The notes below the pieces were generated by a model. That model ran no database searches. It was not told where the DNA came from and saw nothing but the letters and a program-made list of their open reading frames with translations. The position numbers and the translations under genes were made by a program. This document shows positions 10,179 to 20,959 of a DNA stretch of 64,000 nucleotides, in pieces. The DNA is taken from the NCBI GenBank assembly GCA_963377175.1, contig CAUJNA010002168.1, forward strand, positions 746,598 to 810,597, given 5' to 3'. Source of the DNA: Effrenium voratum (taxonomy: Eukaryota; Sar; Dinophyceae; Suessiales; Symbiodiniaceae). Within the stretch, counting starts at the first letter, position 1. Every line of letters starts with the position of its first letter.

Positions 10179-10295
10179 GTGGGGGGCTTGGTGAGGGCAA
10201 ATGAGGCACTGCTCGGTTTCCAGGACAAGAATGACATGGTGCAGTGGCCCACGAAGAAGGATGACTTGCAGTTGGGCTGGCTGGATCGCGCCTAG
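10179..10295 (+). CDS. Candidate exon, unknown protein
   Basis: After a possible AG acceptor (GGTCTGAG, ending 10178), 38 codons are open to TAG at 10293-10295. The peptide is strongly protein-like (core EALLGFQDKNDMVQWPTKKD) and third positions favour G/C. No family recognised. Confidence 0.35.
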   Translation: MGGLVRANEALLGFQDKNDMVQWPTKKDDLQLGWLDRA

Positions 10296-10350
10296 GACAC
10301 GGTCCAGCTTTGGCTTTGGGATTGGGGTGTTTGGGATTTGGGGGGGTTGT

Positions 10351-10457
10351 TTAGGTTTTCTCAGTACCCTTTTGCAAACTTTTTTGGGGGGAGGGTGCCC
10401 GTACTAAAGTAGACTACAGAGAAAAAGGGCAGGCTTCTACCTCTCTGGAGAACCCAG
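10351..10457 (+). mobile_element. Family A TIR element A4 (diverged)
   Basis: A degraded copy with CAAACTTTTTTGGGGGGAGGGT, CCCGTACTAAAGTAGACTAC and CTCTCTGGAGAACCCAG. Same orientation as all other copies. It lies between two exon-like islands (10179-10295 and 10541-10607). Confidence 0.6.
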
Positions 10458-10540
10458 TTGTGGCTTTGGGTTTGCAGCTTGGGGGATTTGGCTTTTGGGT
10501 TTGGGGTGCAGCGGCTGAGGCTTTTGCTTTCGGACGACAG

Positions 10541-10607
10541 GGCCAGATCAGGGCCTGCACGTGGGCCTCAAGGACGAGGAAGGCCTGCCCGCGGCGGGAA
10601 AAAACAC
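10541..10607 (+). CDS. Candidate internal exon with canonical splice borders
   Basis: Bounded by an acceptor (TTTCGGACGACAG, ending 10540) and a consensus donor GTAAGG at 10608-10613. The 67-nt body reads DQGLHVGLKDEEGLPAAGKN with about 80% G/C at third positions. This is the best-bordered candidate exon in the left part of the window; function unknown. Confidence 0.42.
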
Positions 10608-11290
10608 GTAAGGAAGGACACAGCGATCGACATGTTTGAAAAGAACGATGGTTGAGAAGAATGGAAAAGGAGTCAACCCCCTAGAACACTCGGTCCCGTT
10701 TGAACCCCCGTTCTTGTTCTTTTGTAGGTTTCTGGGCCAATCAGGATGCCATGACCTTTCGTTGCAGCGATCCATTTTGCTGCACTCTGACAACATGTAG
10801 CCTAGATCTTTGAAAGACGGTTTTTTTGCTGGCAATGGCCTCCAAACATGTCACCTTTTAAATGTAGAGCAACAAAACGAAAATGCGTGTGCAGAATAAA
10901 CTGAACAGCCAGTAGCTGCCCAACTTGAGCCACTCAAAAGAGATATCATATATGCACGCATATGCTAAACATATATGTCGTAAATATGTCTACCAGCACC
11001 TCCAACTGTGTCTTGGACAGTACTTGGGATTATGGACATGGGAAAAGAGCTGCTGGGGGGGGGGGCTGGTATATAGAGTATTGAATTGTTATTTAGTCGT
11101 ACTTTATCCATTTGTGTATTTGTTCACATTGCTTACTTATTTGCTCATGTGTGTATTGCGCAAAATGTTGTTTGGTTATCCACGCACATATTGATTTACT
11201 TAGTTGAGTGTTTCCTTATTTACCCACTTAGTGTATTGTTGTGTTCATGCATGGGTTGTGTGTTGTCTATTCATACCACGCATGTTGACA

Positions 11291-11352
11291 TAATATATAT
11301 ATATATATATATATTTGTATGTATATGTATATATATATATATATATATATAC
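11291..11352. repeat. (TA)n microsatellite
   Basis: About 60 bp of TA dinucleotides with a central TTTGTATG interruption. Confidence 0.95.
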
Positions 11353-11954
11353 AACATGGTGCATTGTACACGCAGGTGGCCCTGGATGTTGAAACCTTGC
11401 TTGCAATCCGATCAAGATTGCTTCGCCTGAGACCGACCTTGCCTTGTTCAGCGTTTGGTATCGGAGACATCTCTGCCCTTGACTAAGATGGTAACAGAAC
11501 AGATTCGCGTATGGATTTAGGTGTTTCTCCAAATCTGTGTCCCCATGTTTGGTTTCCTTTTGGCTCCCTTCAACTTGCTGTTCTCAGCTGGGAACGAGGG
11601 AATGCCCCCTATACAGCATCAACACCCGGACTCGGTCATTCCCTATCGCACCAGTTAAGTACCAAATGGGTCCATCTTGAATTCAGCTTGAACAGATACA
11701 CAAATGTATAAAGTACAACTCAACAGCATTTAAATCCAAGAGATTTCAAGTGTTTAAACATCTATGAGATCCAAGAATGGACAACTTCCTGGAGTCTCCA
11801 CGACCCTTGAAAAATGGGGTTACCCAACATTGAGGGGTTATGACCTCTTTTGCTAGGGGTCAGAAGGAGACTCGAGGTACCCAGTGGCCAGGTTGGACGG
11901 ACTATCCGGGCCCGGCGCAGACTGGGGGATCCGACCACATGCCGGTGGCCGCAG

Positions 11955-12051
11955 CTGGGCTGAACTCGTTGAACTCGTTTCACTCCCCGAGCTTTCCGTT
12001 TCGGAGCCGAGGTCCTGTTTGGGGAAGACCAATTTCGTGGTTGTAAACTCG
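11955..12051 (+). CDS. Candidate exon upstream of A5
   Basis: Follows a CCGCAG acceptor at 11949-11954. The frame ends in phase 0 with AAC TCG at 12046-12051, directly before element A5. It contains an ELVELVSLPELS-type segment followed by CLGKTNFVVVNS, with G/C-leaning third positions. Another + strand frame is also open here, so the choice rests on the junction phase. Confidence 0.35.
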
Positions 12052-12169
12052 GCCCCCCAGTAGCGGCCTTTCCCAACCGCCTTTTTTGGTTGGGAGGGTT
12101 CTCCTGCTAAAATAGACTACAGGAAACAAGGGTACCCTTAATTCTAACCTCTCCACTGGGAGGCCCCAG
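12048..12169 (+). mobile_element. Family A TIR element A5 (GC donor)
   Basis: Begins CTCGGCCCCCCAGTAG and ends CACTGGGAGGCCCCAG. The position corresponding to GT in other copies is GC (12052-12053), a donor type accepted in dinoflagellate introns. Candidate intron 12052-12169. Confidence 0.78.
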
Positions 12170-12208
12170 TTTTTGGGGAAGACTACTCGTGGTAGATGTA
12201 AAGATTAG
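12170..12208 (+). CDS. Candidate short exon downstream of A5
   Basis: In phase 0 after removal of A5 the frame continues FLGKTTRGRCKD and stops at 12206-12208. Short, so weak on its own. Confidence 0.2.
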   Translation, partial: FLGKTTRGRCKD

Positions 12209-13090
12209 ACTTTTCTGGCCCACCTGGTCAGGAAGCGTGTTCCTGAATTCAGACGTCGCCGGTCGAGGTTTCATGCCAGTGGGTACAAGGCTATGAATGC
12301 CCCCTCCCCGCCTCAAAGGCCGTCCTGGCCCTTGATTTGTCTCAAGGAATCCCCAAAATTTTTGATTCGGTTCCCTTTCATAGCCCAAGAATCTGGCTGG
12401 TGCTCAGTAGAGGGAATGCCGGGGAATGCCCCCCAAAAAAAAGCCATCCCAAGTGGTGGAACTTCCTCCATTCGAGAAGACCACAACGAGTCAATTGCCA
12501 GTTCCCGACGTAATCGCGCCAGCAAGATGTGGTTTGTTGATCCCTTGGCAGGAGTTAACCTTCCATTTGCCTTCTGCCTTTGTCTCTGCCCCGGAAAAAC
12601 ATATATAGGAGAATGTAATTCCGGTAGTGAAATCGATTCCATTCGAAACCAACAAGGAAAGAATCCGTTTGGCCATTTGGATTCCCAAAATGGGTGGACC
12701 GTTTCTCTTTCAACCAAGCCCAAGAATCTTGCTGGTGCTCAGTAGATGAGGGAATGACCCCCAAAAAAAACATCCAACTGGTGGCAGTAGTGAAATCGAT
12801 TCCATTAAATTCCAACAGCCTAAAGGGATCCCCGTTTAATTTGTCGCAAGGAATCCCCCAAATAATTGCCTCGATTTCCTTTTGATCTTCAAAAAGGCCC
12901 TATCGGGAGCCAATCGAAGGCGACTCTTCTGCTCACCTACGACAGCTGCAAGTGCTCCGACATTCCTCCGCACATGACGGTGGCCGGCTGTGAGGCTCTC
13001 GAGTTCGCGAGTTCTCGAGTTCTCGGACCAGAAAGGGCTCCCGGGCATTCTCCGAATGAGAGAAAAACCCGGAGACTCACTGAACAGCTA

Positions 13091-13202
13091 CTTCATTCCC
13101 CCAGTGGCCTTTCTCACGCCTTTTTTGGGGGAGGGTTCCCCTGCTGAAATTGACTACGGAAAAAAGGGTACCCTTATTCTAACCTCTCTGTGGAGGACCT
13201 AG
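13091..13202 (+). mobile_element. Family A TIR element A6 with 16-bp flanking duplication
   Basis: The body CCCCCAGTGGCC ... CCTTATTCTAACCTCT ... GTGGAGGACCTAG matches family A. Immediately before it is TCACTGAACAGCTACT (13075-13090) and immediately after it TCACTGAACAGTTACT (13203-13218). Both copies read SLNSY in frame, and the downstream frame stays open through about 55 codons (core RFAFQNITFFLVGAGLSFI). Confidence 0.78.
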
Positions 13203-13372
13203 TCACTGAACAGTTACTGCCGTTTTGCGTTTCAGAATATCACATTTTTCCTGGTTGGTGCTGGACTGAGTTTTATTCTTTCCACGGGACAAAAAGGCAA
13301 GTGGAAGGTGCACTTTTGGCAACGGGTCAACAAAAGTCACAAGATCCCAGGAGAAGCCACCTAGTTACCTAA
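13203..13372 (+). CDS. Candidate exon downstream of A6
   Basis: The frame beginning SLNSY at 13203 continues through a hydrophobic stretch of about 16 residues and a basic segment (GQKGKWKVHFWQRVNKS) to a stop near 13372. The same five residues precede the element, as expected if a coding exon was interrupted with a target duplication. Family unknown. Confidence 0.28.
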
Positions 13373-13881
13373 AGTCTCCAGACTCCTAGAAAAGGGGGGT
13401 TTCACAACCCCCTGAAATTTCGGGGGGGATGGCGACCAAGCCATTTCTACAGGGCCGGAGGCTCCCGGCAGTCCATTCCGACCAGATCTCCAGCTTCCGT
13501 GGCCCCCGATTTGGCCCCGTGGACCTGCCAGGCAAACTCCAACCAGGCGCACGGGGAGTCGAGCCGGGGAGCGGGGCGGTGTTTCGCGGGTTTCGGCCTT
13601 TGGGCTCGGAATTCTCAGCATGGGGAACTAAAAACAGAAGGCCAGCTACTTCGGGATCCAAATGTGTGTTTTTGATGCATCGCCGTTGCCTTGTTGTCAG
13701 TTCATCGCGCTCTGGGCGCCTTCTGGTTTTCCTTCAGTCCCCTACCAACTAGCAAAAGTCAATGTGTTGTTGCGCGCTGGCCGTCTGGCCTAATTCTTGG
13801 ACGGCAAGGAGCGACCAAACAGGCAACCAACCGCCCGCACTTGGCATAACTAGTTCCTTTCTCGAATGACTTAGACATTAT

Positions 13882-14860
13882 TTGGTGTGCAAATTGTTGA
13901 ATTCAAAAGCCCGTTTAGCGGTGGGGGGTCTGGGGGATGGGACACGTCCAGGAATCGCCGCGTTTACGTTCGCAAGCGTCCGCGAGCGTTCACGATGTGT
14001 CCACGAGTGTCGCGCTCGCCGTTCCATTGGGATTCCTACAAAACATGACTTTTCAATGAATGGTGGAGTGTTGAATTCGCTGTGACTGTGTGGGAATTGT
14101 AGCTCTTAGCGCATTAGACGTTGTTTCGAGCCATTGTGATTTGCGCTGCAGGGGTGGTCGCTTTGAGGTGTCCGGCTTGGCAGGCGCGCGCAAGCGTCTG
14201 TGCAAGCGCCACAGTCACGTGCTAATGTTGGATGCGTGTCCTGAACGTGTCAAAGTTCGATCTTGTGACAGGCGCAGTACTTTGGAGGGTTTTGCTCGAA
14301 TTCCGTGGCAGGCGCAGTACTTGGGCGTAGGTTTCGTGGCAGGTGCCGTGCTTTGGAGCTTGGAGTGCAGTTCGTGGCAGGCGCACTTTGAGAGCCAGGG
14401 GATGTCCTTAGAAGGTGTCTTGGGGAAATGTCTTTGCGGAGTGTCTTTGGGGCTGTTTTGCTGCTGTCTTGGGTGAAATCTTGGAGATGCCGCCCGAAAT
14501 TGTGGCTGGGGTTGTCTTGCGGGATGTTTTTGGGAGATTGTTCAGGGGATGCCTTTGGGTGTTTTGGGGATGTCCTTGCGGTTGTCTTGGGTGATGTATT
14601 GGGCGATGACTTGGGGTGATGTTTTGGTTGGGGGATGACTTGTGACTTGTGGATTTGAGGGGATGTTTTCAGGGGCACGTCTTTGGGCGGTGTCTTTGAG
14701 GGTCTCTTGGGGCGTGTCGTTGCCGCAGTCTCGGGTGACGTCTTGCAGGTGATGTCATTGCGGATGTCTTCCGAGGGTGTTTGGGGCAGATGTCTTTGGG
14801 GGATGTCTCCGAGAATGACGATCTCTTTGCAAGGTCTTTTTGGGGGGTGTCTTTGGTGTG
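13882..14860. repeat. Degenerate T/G-rich tandem repeats
   Basis: Bases 14265-14400 contain four imperfect ~40-bp units with the core GTGGCAGGCGCAGTACTT; 14400-14860 is a degenerate array of GATGTCTTTGGGG-like words. Related words recur at 20520-20660. Open frames here are low-complexity artefacts. Confidence 0.6.
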
Positions 14861-14879
14861 TGTGTGTGGGTCATGGTCC

Positions 14880-15380
14880 TCTCTCCGGCGGCCCGTGGGC
14901 CCGTGGGCCCGGGCCCGTGGGCCCGTGGGCCCGTCAGATGGTCGTGAGCCAGAACGCGAAACAAAATTGCAGCCGAAAATGGCGGGGTGGAGCGGCCGAA
15001 AATGACAGCGCCATCCAGAAGGAGCCCAAAGAAAGGGAACATTGAGGCTGCAGGGCGTGCTCTGACTAGATTGCCAGATTCGTTCGAAATTGGGCCCTTG
15101 CCCGTGAGATCTGGGCCCGTGCCCGTGGCGTGCAGGCCTGTGGCCTGCGGGCCCGTGGGCCCGTCAGCTGGTCGTGAGCCCGTGCGCCCGGAGCCTTGTA
15201 AGTTCGTGTGGCCCGCCTATAGGCTCCTTCACTGAAGCAGCACCAGCGAGAACACAAAACAAAATGGACCGGCGCAAGCGGAAAAAGATTGCAGCAGGGC
15301 GGGGTGGAGCGGCCAAAAATGAAACCACAACCCAGAAGCAGCCCCAGCAGTCCAAAAAAGTAGATCACCAGATTCGTTCG
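14880..15380. repeat. Duplicated segment with GGGCCCGT repeats
   Basis: Two diverged direct copies (about 14880-15090 and 15100-15380). Each begins with GGGCCCGT/GGCCCGTG tandem words, then CGTCAG(A/C)TGGTCGTGAGCC, ACAAAACAAAAT-like and GGGGTGGAGCGGCC, and ends near CCAGATTCGTTCGA. GGGCCC words are self-complementary and should fold. Confidence 0.65.
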
Positions 15381-15450
15381 ACCTCATAGTCGAGAGACAC
15401 AGGCATATGTCCTGAGTGAAGGCATTTTGCATTACAGTTTGTCGTCTATG

Positions 15451-15718
15451 TGTCTTGGAGCTCCACTGCACCCGCCCTGCTGCCTCTGCCGCGCGCCTGC
15501 ACGGCGGCCATTCTGACCATCAGGGCTCCAAGAACTCCCACACCTCGATGCATGGCTTGACTGAAAAGCGCAGCGCTGTGTGTGCGAGCGCACGCGCTGC
15601 TTTGCTTTTCTCCGCAGCGCCCGCTCATCCCGCAACGGCACGGGGGCCTGGCGTCTTCCTGGCTTTGCTCCTTGACGCCAGGCTGCTCAACAAATTGCGA
15701 TTCGTGCATGTAAAAAGC
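15451..15718 (+). repeat. Left inverted arm of KDZ-like element
   Basis: Reverse-complement match to 18107-18282, including CCATGCATCGAGATGTGGGA-type sequence and CGCAATTTGTTGAGCAGCCT. About 85 bp (near 15595-15680) are present only in this arm. It is an inverted copy of the element's 3' end. Confidence 0.75.
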
Positions 15719-16436
15719 GCAAGAGTAACAACGAAGGTGGCTACACCAGGGTCAGCCTCAAGCTTGCGCATTGGAAGGCGGTCATGCAGGCTGGGCTGAG
15801 CCAGTACCGCGTCGGGGAGTACCTTTTTGGGGAGAACTGCGAAGAGAAGCCTGGCCACGCGCGTGTGGTGTTGCACTTAACCGCACACCGGAAAAGGAGG
15901 AGCTGGTGCGGGAGTATCACAATCGTGTCATGAAGCTGTGCCAACTGCCCTTTGCCGCCATTGGTGAAAAAGTGATGAAGCGCTCAGCCCAGGACCCAAA
16001 GCCCCGCAAGCCAGCGCGCGCGGCACTTCCGAGTGCTGCAGGGGGAGCGGCTGAAAGACCATTGTCGGAGTGGGGCGCGGCAAGGGCACGTCTTCGAGAG
16101 CATTGGGGACAAGCCCGCGGCCTTGCCTGGAGAGCGCGCGTGGCACGGGCGCTTCCATGAAAGGCCCGGGCACGCCGCTCGGGTTTGGCAATTGCTGATC
16201 CGCACAAGCGCAGATTTGCTAGATATGACCAACGTGGTCCTAATTCGGGGTTCTTTTGCAGGCAATGTGTGTTAGACACATTGCGCCAGGGAAGGTCCAT
16301 TTACATCCATTTACTGCAAGCATCCGACATGCTCACAACTCTGATCCGGGGGAAAAATAACAAAAGTTGACAAGCCCATGTGTTGCACCCATGGTAAGGG
16401 AAGCGAATATGTTAAGTGCATTTCCAGCAGTTTGCC
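15719..16436. other. Decayed coding-like segment 5' of the transposase
   Basis: A + strand stretch near 15738-15880 reads RVSLKLAHWKAVMQAGLSQY and similar, then breaks into several frames up to 16280. It may be the eroded N-terminal part of the same transposase or unrelated; no motif decides. Confidence 0.3.
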
Positions 16437-18150
16437 TCAAGCTTTTCTGCTTCTCGCTGTCTGACATTCCTCGGGCAACCTGTCCGCTGACGATCTGCGA
16501 GTGTGGCAGCGAGCTGTGCTGGCCAGCGTGCTAGATGTGGGTGGCTGGCGCCAGCTGTGGCGCACGCCGCGCCGCTGCAAGCGAGGAAGCTGCCCGAGCA
16601 AGCGGCGGCGCCTGTGGCGCAACTACTGGGCCAGCGGCCGGCCCCAATCGCGCCTCTGGTTTTGGCCAGCCGAGCAAGAGATGCAATATTTTTTCGTGGC
16701 AGGGCGCTGGGGAGCCACGAGCGCCTGGCTGCGACAAATGTCGCGGCGCATCGTTTGGCAGTATGCATCATTCACGGGCGAGGCGGAAGTGCATGCGGCA
16801 GAGGCAGCCTTGCAGGAGAAGACGCGCCTCGTGCCTTCCAAGAGCCACCTGAAACTCAGCCAGGCATGGATACTGTGGCGGCTTGCCCGGCGGCCCAGCT
16901 TTTTTTGTGGTGTCGATGTAGCCCTTCCCTTTGCTGCTTTTTGAAGATTTGCTTTTTCCGCGGCTAAGGTTGTCAGGATTGATCAGAGATGGTCAGACAC
17001 AAGCATAACTTGCCCAAGACCTACCGTGGACTTGGCAGCCAAGCTGCTACCTTGGCTGGGGTGTGGAAGTGGTACCCGCAGCACATGTTGCAGCAGCGTG
17101 TCCGAATGGCAAGGCAGGCAGGCGACGACCTCGCCCGCATTGTCATGGATGGCAACCTGAAGTTGGCAGGCCGTGTCTGCGGACGGCCTGTGGCGGAGCT
17201 GGTTTCCTGCCCATCCCTTTCCATGTTCACCGCTGCCCCGTGTAGCAGGGAGCCTGCCCACAAGAAGCGTAGGTGCGCGGTCCACACAGCCACAGAGCAG
17301 CCTTCGACCGCCCTTCAGCCAGAGATTGTCGTGGCCCATCGCCGAGTCAGAGTGCCGATGACTCGGGAATGTCTGCCCCGTACCAGGCTTTCGTGAAGCC
17401 ACGGGCAGAGTTTGAGAGAGGCCAGCCTGTGCGAGGCCGCTGGGCACCCGCAGACCACGTGCTTGACGAGTTGCTCCAAGAGTATTGGAACAACAAGGAA
17501 GTCGATGGCTATGTGACAAGCCGCAGCAGTGTTGAGGACCGCAGCGCTACAAGGTGCGCCACTCACAAGGAGCACAAGAAGACCGGTTCGGGAAAAGTCA
17601 TCCATGCCAAGGAGTTCATTGGCTCAGAAGCTCTGAGCCAAAGATATTTCTTCCTGGCAGAGCTTGCAGAGGCAGTGCCAGAGCTCCGGGTGCTATGCCA
17701 CGATGACGCTTGTCACCTCCGCAAATACGCGACCAAGTATGCCGAGGCAAGCCCACTCAGTCAACGGCTCGCCTTCCCGAACATGCAGCGCCTGTGGCAC
17801 AAACAGATGTGTGTCCCCACGCAAAGATGGAATGCTGTGTTGTCCCTCATGTCTACTTGCATTCTTCTCCCTGGGGTCCAGCAAGTCGGTTTGGGAGTGG
17901 AGTGCGGCTGCGCACGCTGAGGTATGTCATTGACCGTCTGCACGCGGCCAACCACAAGGACCAGTGGGGCAAAGAGCACTGCGATGCGGACACTGAGGCC
18001 AACTGTGACCTGCTGAAGGGCTTCAATTCCTCAGCAGCCGAGATGACAAACTCGGTAGTGTCGCGGCACAAGTTTGCAATTCGGCAAGTGAAGCTGTGGA
18101 CACGCAGCTTTTACATGCACGAAGTCCTGGCCTCTCGCAATTTGTTGAGC
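16437..18150 (+). pseudogene. KDZ-like transposase, frameshifted
   Basis: A transposase-like product spread over three + strand frames (16501-16944; 16989-17396; 17273-17920 and 17710-18150). Visible landmarks in order are WLRQMSRRIVWQYASFTGEA-type sequence near 16729; MDGNLKLAGRVCGRP with a following Cys/His cluster (PCSREPAHKKRRC) near 17144-17275; HDDACHLRKY near 17699; and DRLHAANHK ... CLLKG-like ... NSSAAEMTNSVVSRHKFAIRQ-like sequence near 17931-18100. The Asp, Asp and Glu of these blocks fit the DDE layout of Kyakuja-Dileera-Zisupton (KDZ) type elements with their associated Cys clusters. Assignment is by motif layout from memory of the family. Frame changes make it non-functional unless some are introns. 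Confidence 0.55.
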
Positions 18151-18282
18151 AGCCTAGCTCGCACACACAGCGCTGCGCTTTTCAGTCAAGCCATGCATCG
18201 AGATGTGGGAGTTCTTGGAGCCCTGATGGTCAGAATGGCCGCCGTGCAGGCGCGGGCGGGCGCAGTAGAGCTCCAGGACGCA
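18107..18282 (-). repeat. Right inverted arm of KDZ-like element
   Basis: Pairs with 15451-15718. It overlaps the 3' end of the transposase reading frame (FYMHEVLASRN), so the left arm is an inverted partial copy of coding sequence and not a simple short terminus. Confidence 0.75.
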
Positions 18283-18405
18283 TTCAGAACGTCCACAGCC
18301 AGAAAGCAAGCGAGGCTTGTCAGCTATCCTATCAGGTTCCTGGTCTTGTGGTCTTAGCGGTGCCCGTCATTGGCCCGGCTTCCACGGTCCCTTCTCTCTG
18401 TGTTT

Positions 18406-19255
18406 GTGTGTCTGTGTGTCTGTGTGTCTGTGTGTCTGTGTGTCTGTGTGTCTGAGTGTCTGTGTGTCTGTGTGTCTGTGTGTCTGTGTGTCTGTGTGCC
18501 TGTGTGCCTGTGTGCCTGTGTGCCTGTGTGCGTGTGCCTGTGTGCCTGTGTGCCTGTGTGCCTGCGTGCCTGTGTGCCTGTGTGCCTGTGTGCCTGTGTG
18601 CCTGTGTGCCTGTGTGCCTGTGTGCCTGTGTGCCTGTGTGCCTGTGTGCCTGTGTGCCTGTGTGCCTGTGTGCCTGTGTGCCTGTGTGCCTGTGTGGCTG
18701 TGTGCTGTGTGTCTGTGTGTCTGTGTGTCTGTGTGTCTGTGTGTCTGTGTGTCTGTGTGTCTGTGTGTCTGTGTGTCTGTGTGTCTGTGTGTCTGTGTGT
18801 CTGTGTGTCTGTGTGTCTGTGTGTCTGTGTGTCTGTGTGTCTGTGTGTCTGTGTGTCTGTGTGTCTGTGTGTCTGTGTGTCTGTGTGTCTGTGTGTCTGT
18901 GTGTCTGTGTGTCTGTGTGTCTGTGTGTCTGTGTGTCTGTGTGTCTGTGTGTCTGTGTGTCTGTGTGTCTGTGTGTCTGTGTCTGTGTGTCTGTGTGTCT
19001 GTGTCTGTGTGTCTGTGTGTCTGTGTGTCTGTGTGTCTGTGTGTCTGTGTGTCTGTGTGTCTGTGTGTCTATGTGTCTGTGTGTCTGTGTGTCTGTGTGT
19101 CTGTGTGTCTGTGTGTCTGTGTGTCTGTGTGTCTGTGTGTCTGTGTGTCTGTGTGTCTGTGTGTCTGTGTGTCTGTGTGTCTGTGTGTCTGTGTGTCTGT
19201 GTGTCTGTGTGTCTGTGCGTCTGTGTGTGTGTGTGTCTGTGTGTGCGTGTGTTTT
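18406..19255. repeat. 8-bp minisatellite (CTGTGTGT)n with a CTGTGTGC block
   Basis: About 850 bp of octamers. The first ~90 bp are CTGTGTGT, about 18496-18700 is homogeneously CTGTGTGC (one GCGTGC variant), and 18709-19250 returns to CTGTGTGT with a few CTGTGT-length slips. Because 8 is not a multiple of 3, all frames stay open and give Val-Cys-Leu-Cys peptides on + and Thr-Asp-Thr-Gln/His peptides on -, which are not genes. Confidence 0.97.
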
Positions 19256-19261
19256 GGGGGA

Positions 19262-19405
19262 TATTTTTTTAGTTCCATCGCAGCGGGAGACTGCATCCAG
19301 CACGGTCAGGGCATCTACAAGACCACGTCCGGCTGCGAGGGCATCGCGCAGATCCTCATCGCTTTCATATTCGCCAGGCTTTTCTTCCACGAAATCTGTC
19401 TCCGA
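19262..19405 (-). CDS. Candidate exon next to the minisatellite
   Basis: On the minus strand, downstream of a stop at 19406-19408, the frame reads [20 protein letters not shown] and then [20 protein letters not shown] before low-complexity sequence. The acidic peptide and good G/C third-position bias are exon-like, but the strand is opposite to most other candidates. Unknown family. Confidence 0.25.
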
Positions 19406-19409
19406 TCAT

Positions 19410-20860
19410 TTCTCCACTACCATCCTCTCCAGATGAAATAGCACCTCACCTGGAAGCTGCATCCGTAGGCCCGGCATCTTGACAAAGGCTTCCAGATCGG
19501 CGGCCTTCCGCCCGGCCCATGAAGTCCGGCACGCTTGGACTGTCCACAAGAAGCTGAGCAAGTAGCATCGATAGCTGAAGAACTGCTTTCAGCTCAGCAC
19601 GCAGCCCACGGGGCCTCAGCCATGCCCACAAGATACCAACGATTAGGCACTTGAACAAGGTACGCTGACACTCACACAACCTCATACTCGTTGCTCTCAT
19701 CGAAGACTGCCACCTAGCAGGACGCACCCAGGATCCTGTCAGTAATCCGGCACCGATATTTCACAATGCTTGGCGTGAGTGGCGCATCGTTGATAGTTCC
19801 ATTCAACCTATGTACCTGGAGATCTCGCACCGTACTGCTGCGAGTGGGAGTGGCGGGATTGGCAAGGCTGCGGTTTTCAACGTGTCCTATCTCGTGAGGA
19901 ATCTTTCTTCATCAACGCCACCGCCCCAAATATATCGGAAGCAGTTGGTTGGTCTCACTGAGATCGAAGCCTCGCATTCGACTCTGGATTGTCCATCATC
20001 GTCTTCGGCCCGGACTACATTGGCATATGCGGGATTGCCCTGTCCTACCCGGAACAGAATCACGAACACTTCACGGTTCCCCGTGGCGAACTGAACGCGG
20101 GCGGGCTCCTTGGTCGACCAGGCCTACTGCGCCCAAGCGATCTCGATCTCTCGGAGGGTTGCACTGCACGCTTGAGCCGCTGATGGTGATGATAAGTGAT
20201 CTTGTGTCATGACTTGCGGCCAAAACATCGCCCGTCTTCTCGTTCCTACCGGAGCGTGCGTGTGCTCAGCATCAGATTAACCTGATGCCATTTGTTGCAC
20301 TTTCAAGCAGGGGGACCGAGCTCCCTGATCATCAGAGAGAGAAGCATCCACCGGCCATGGATGTGTACTTGCAGAGGTTGTCTTTTCGCTTAGGGGGAGG
20401 CCGCGTCAGCCACTACTCGAACATGACCACTCGATCACGACCACTTGAAGTTTAGCTGTTTTTTCCCTCTGGGAGTCATGTAAGTGTGTGTGTTTTTTGA
20501 GTGGGTGTGTGTGTGTGTGTGTCTCAGGGACATGTCTTCGGACATATCTGGCGACGTCCGCAGTGTTTTTATAGGACCTCTTTGGGGATGTCTTGTGACG
20601 TCTTTGGGGCGCGCTTGTCTGCGGGGATGTCCATGTTGGGCGTGTCTTTGAGATCTTCGAATGCTTTGCTCGTGCCTTTGGGGCTGGTTTTGCCCGTCTA
20701 CCGGGCCTTGGTGCAGGCCTGGCTGCCCGGGCAAAAGACCACCGTGACCTGTGCAGCGGGCCACGTGATGAAAGCTGGGCCCGCGGCCCGGAGACGAGGG
20801 GAAAAACGAGCTCACTACGGATGGGGCGAAGTCCAGAAGTCGCATCAGCTTGGAAACCAA
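19410..20860. other. Mostly unassigned; short TG run
   Basis: No gene I can support. Bases 20480-20525 contain TG-rich microsatellite sequence and 20525-20660 the GATGTCTTTGGGG words also seen at 14.4-14.9 kb. Confidence 0.3.
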
Positions 20861-20865
20861 ATTTG

Positions 20866-20957
20866 AAGCCATGGTTCGTTGGTATTTGCAGGGGAATCAT
20901 CAGAAACCAGGGTTTCAGAAAGGTGGCGCGAAATGGATTTCGCAACCATCCACAGTA
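20866..20957 (-). mobile_element. Family D element, truncated copy
   Basis: Contains TTGGTATTTGCAGGGGAATCATCAGAAACCAGGGTTTC and ends GCGCGAAATGGATTTCG...CCATCCACAGTA, i.e. the reverse of the interior at 2065-2193. The partner terminus is missing. Confidence 0.55.
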
Positions 20958-20959
20958 TG

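Noticed and set aside
18317..19441. Open frames of 300-374 codons on both strands
   Set aside because: They are translations of the 8-bp minisatellite (Val-Cys-Leu-Cys or Thr-Asp-Thr-His), open because the repeat lacks stops in any frame.
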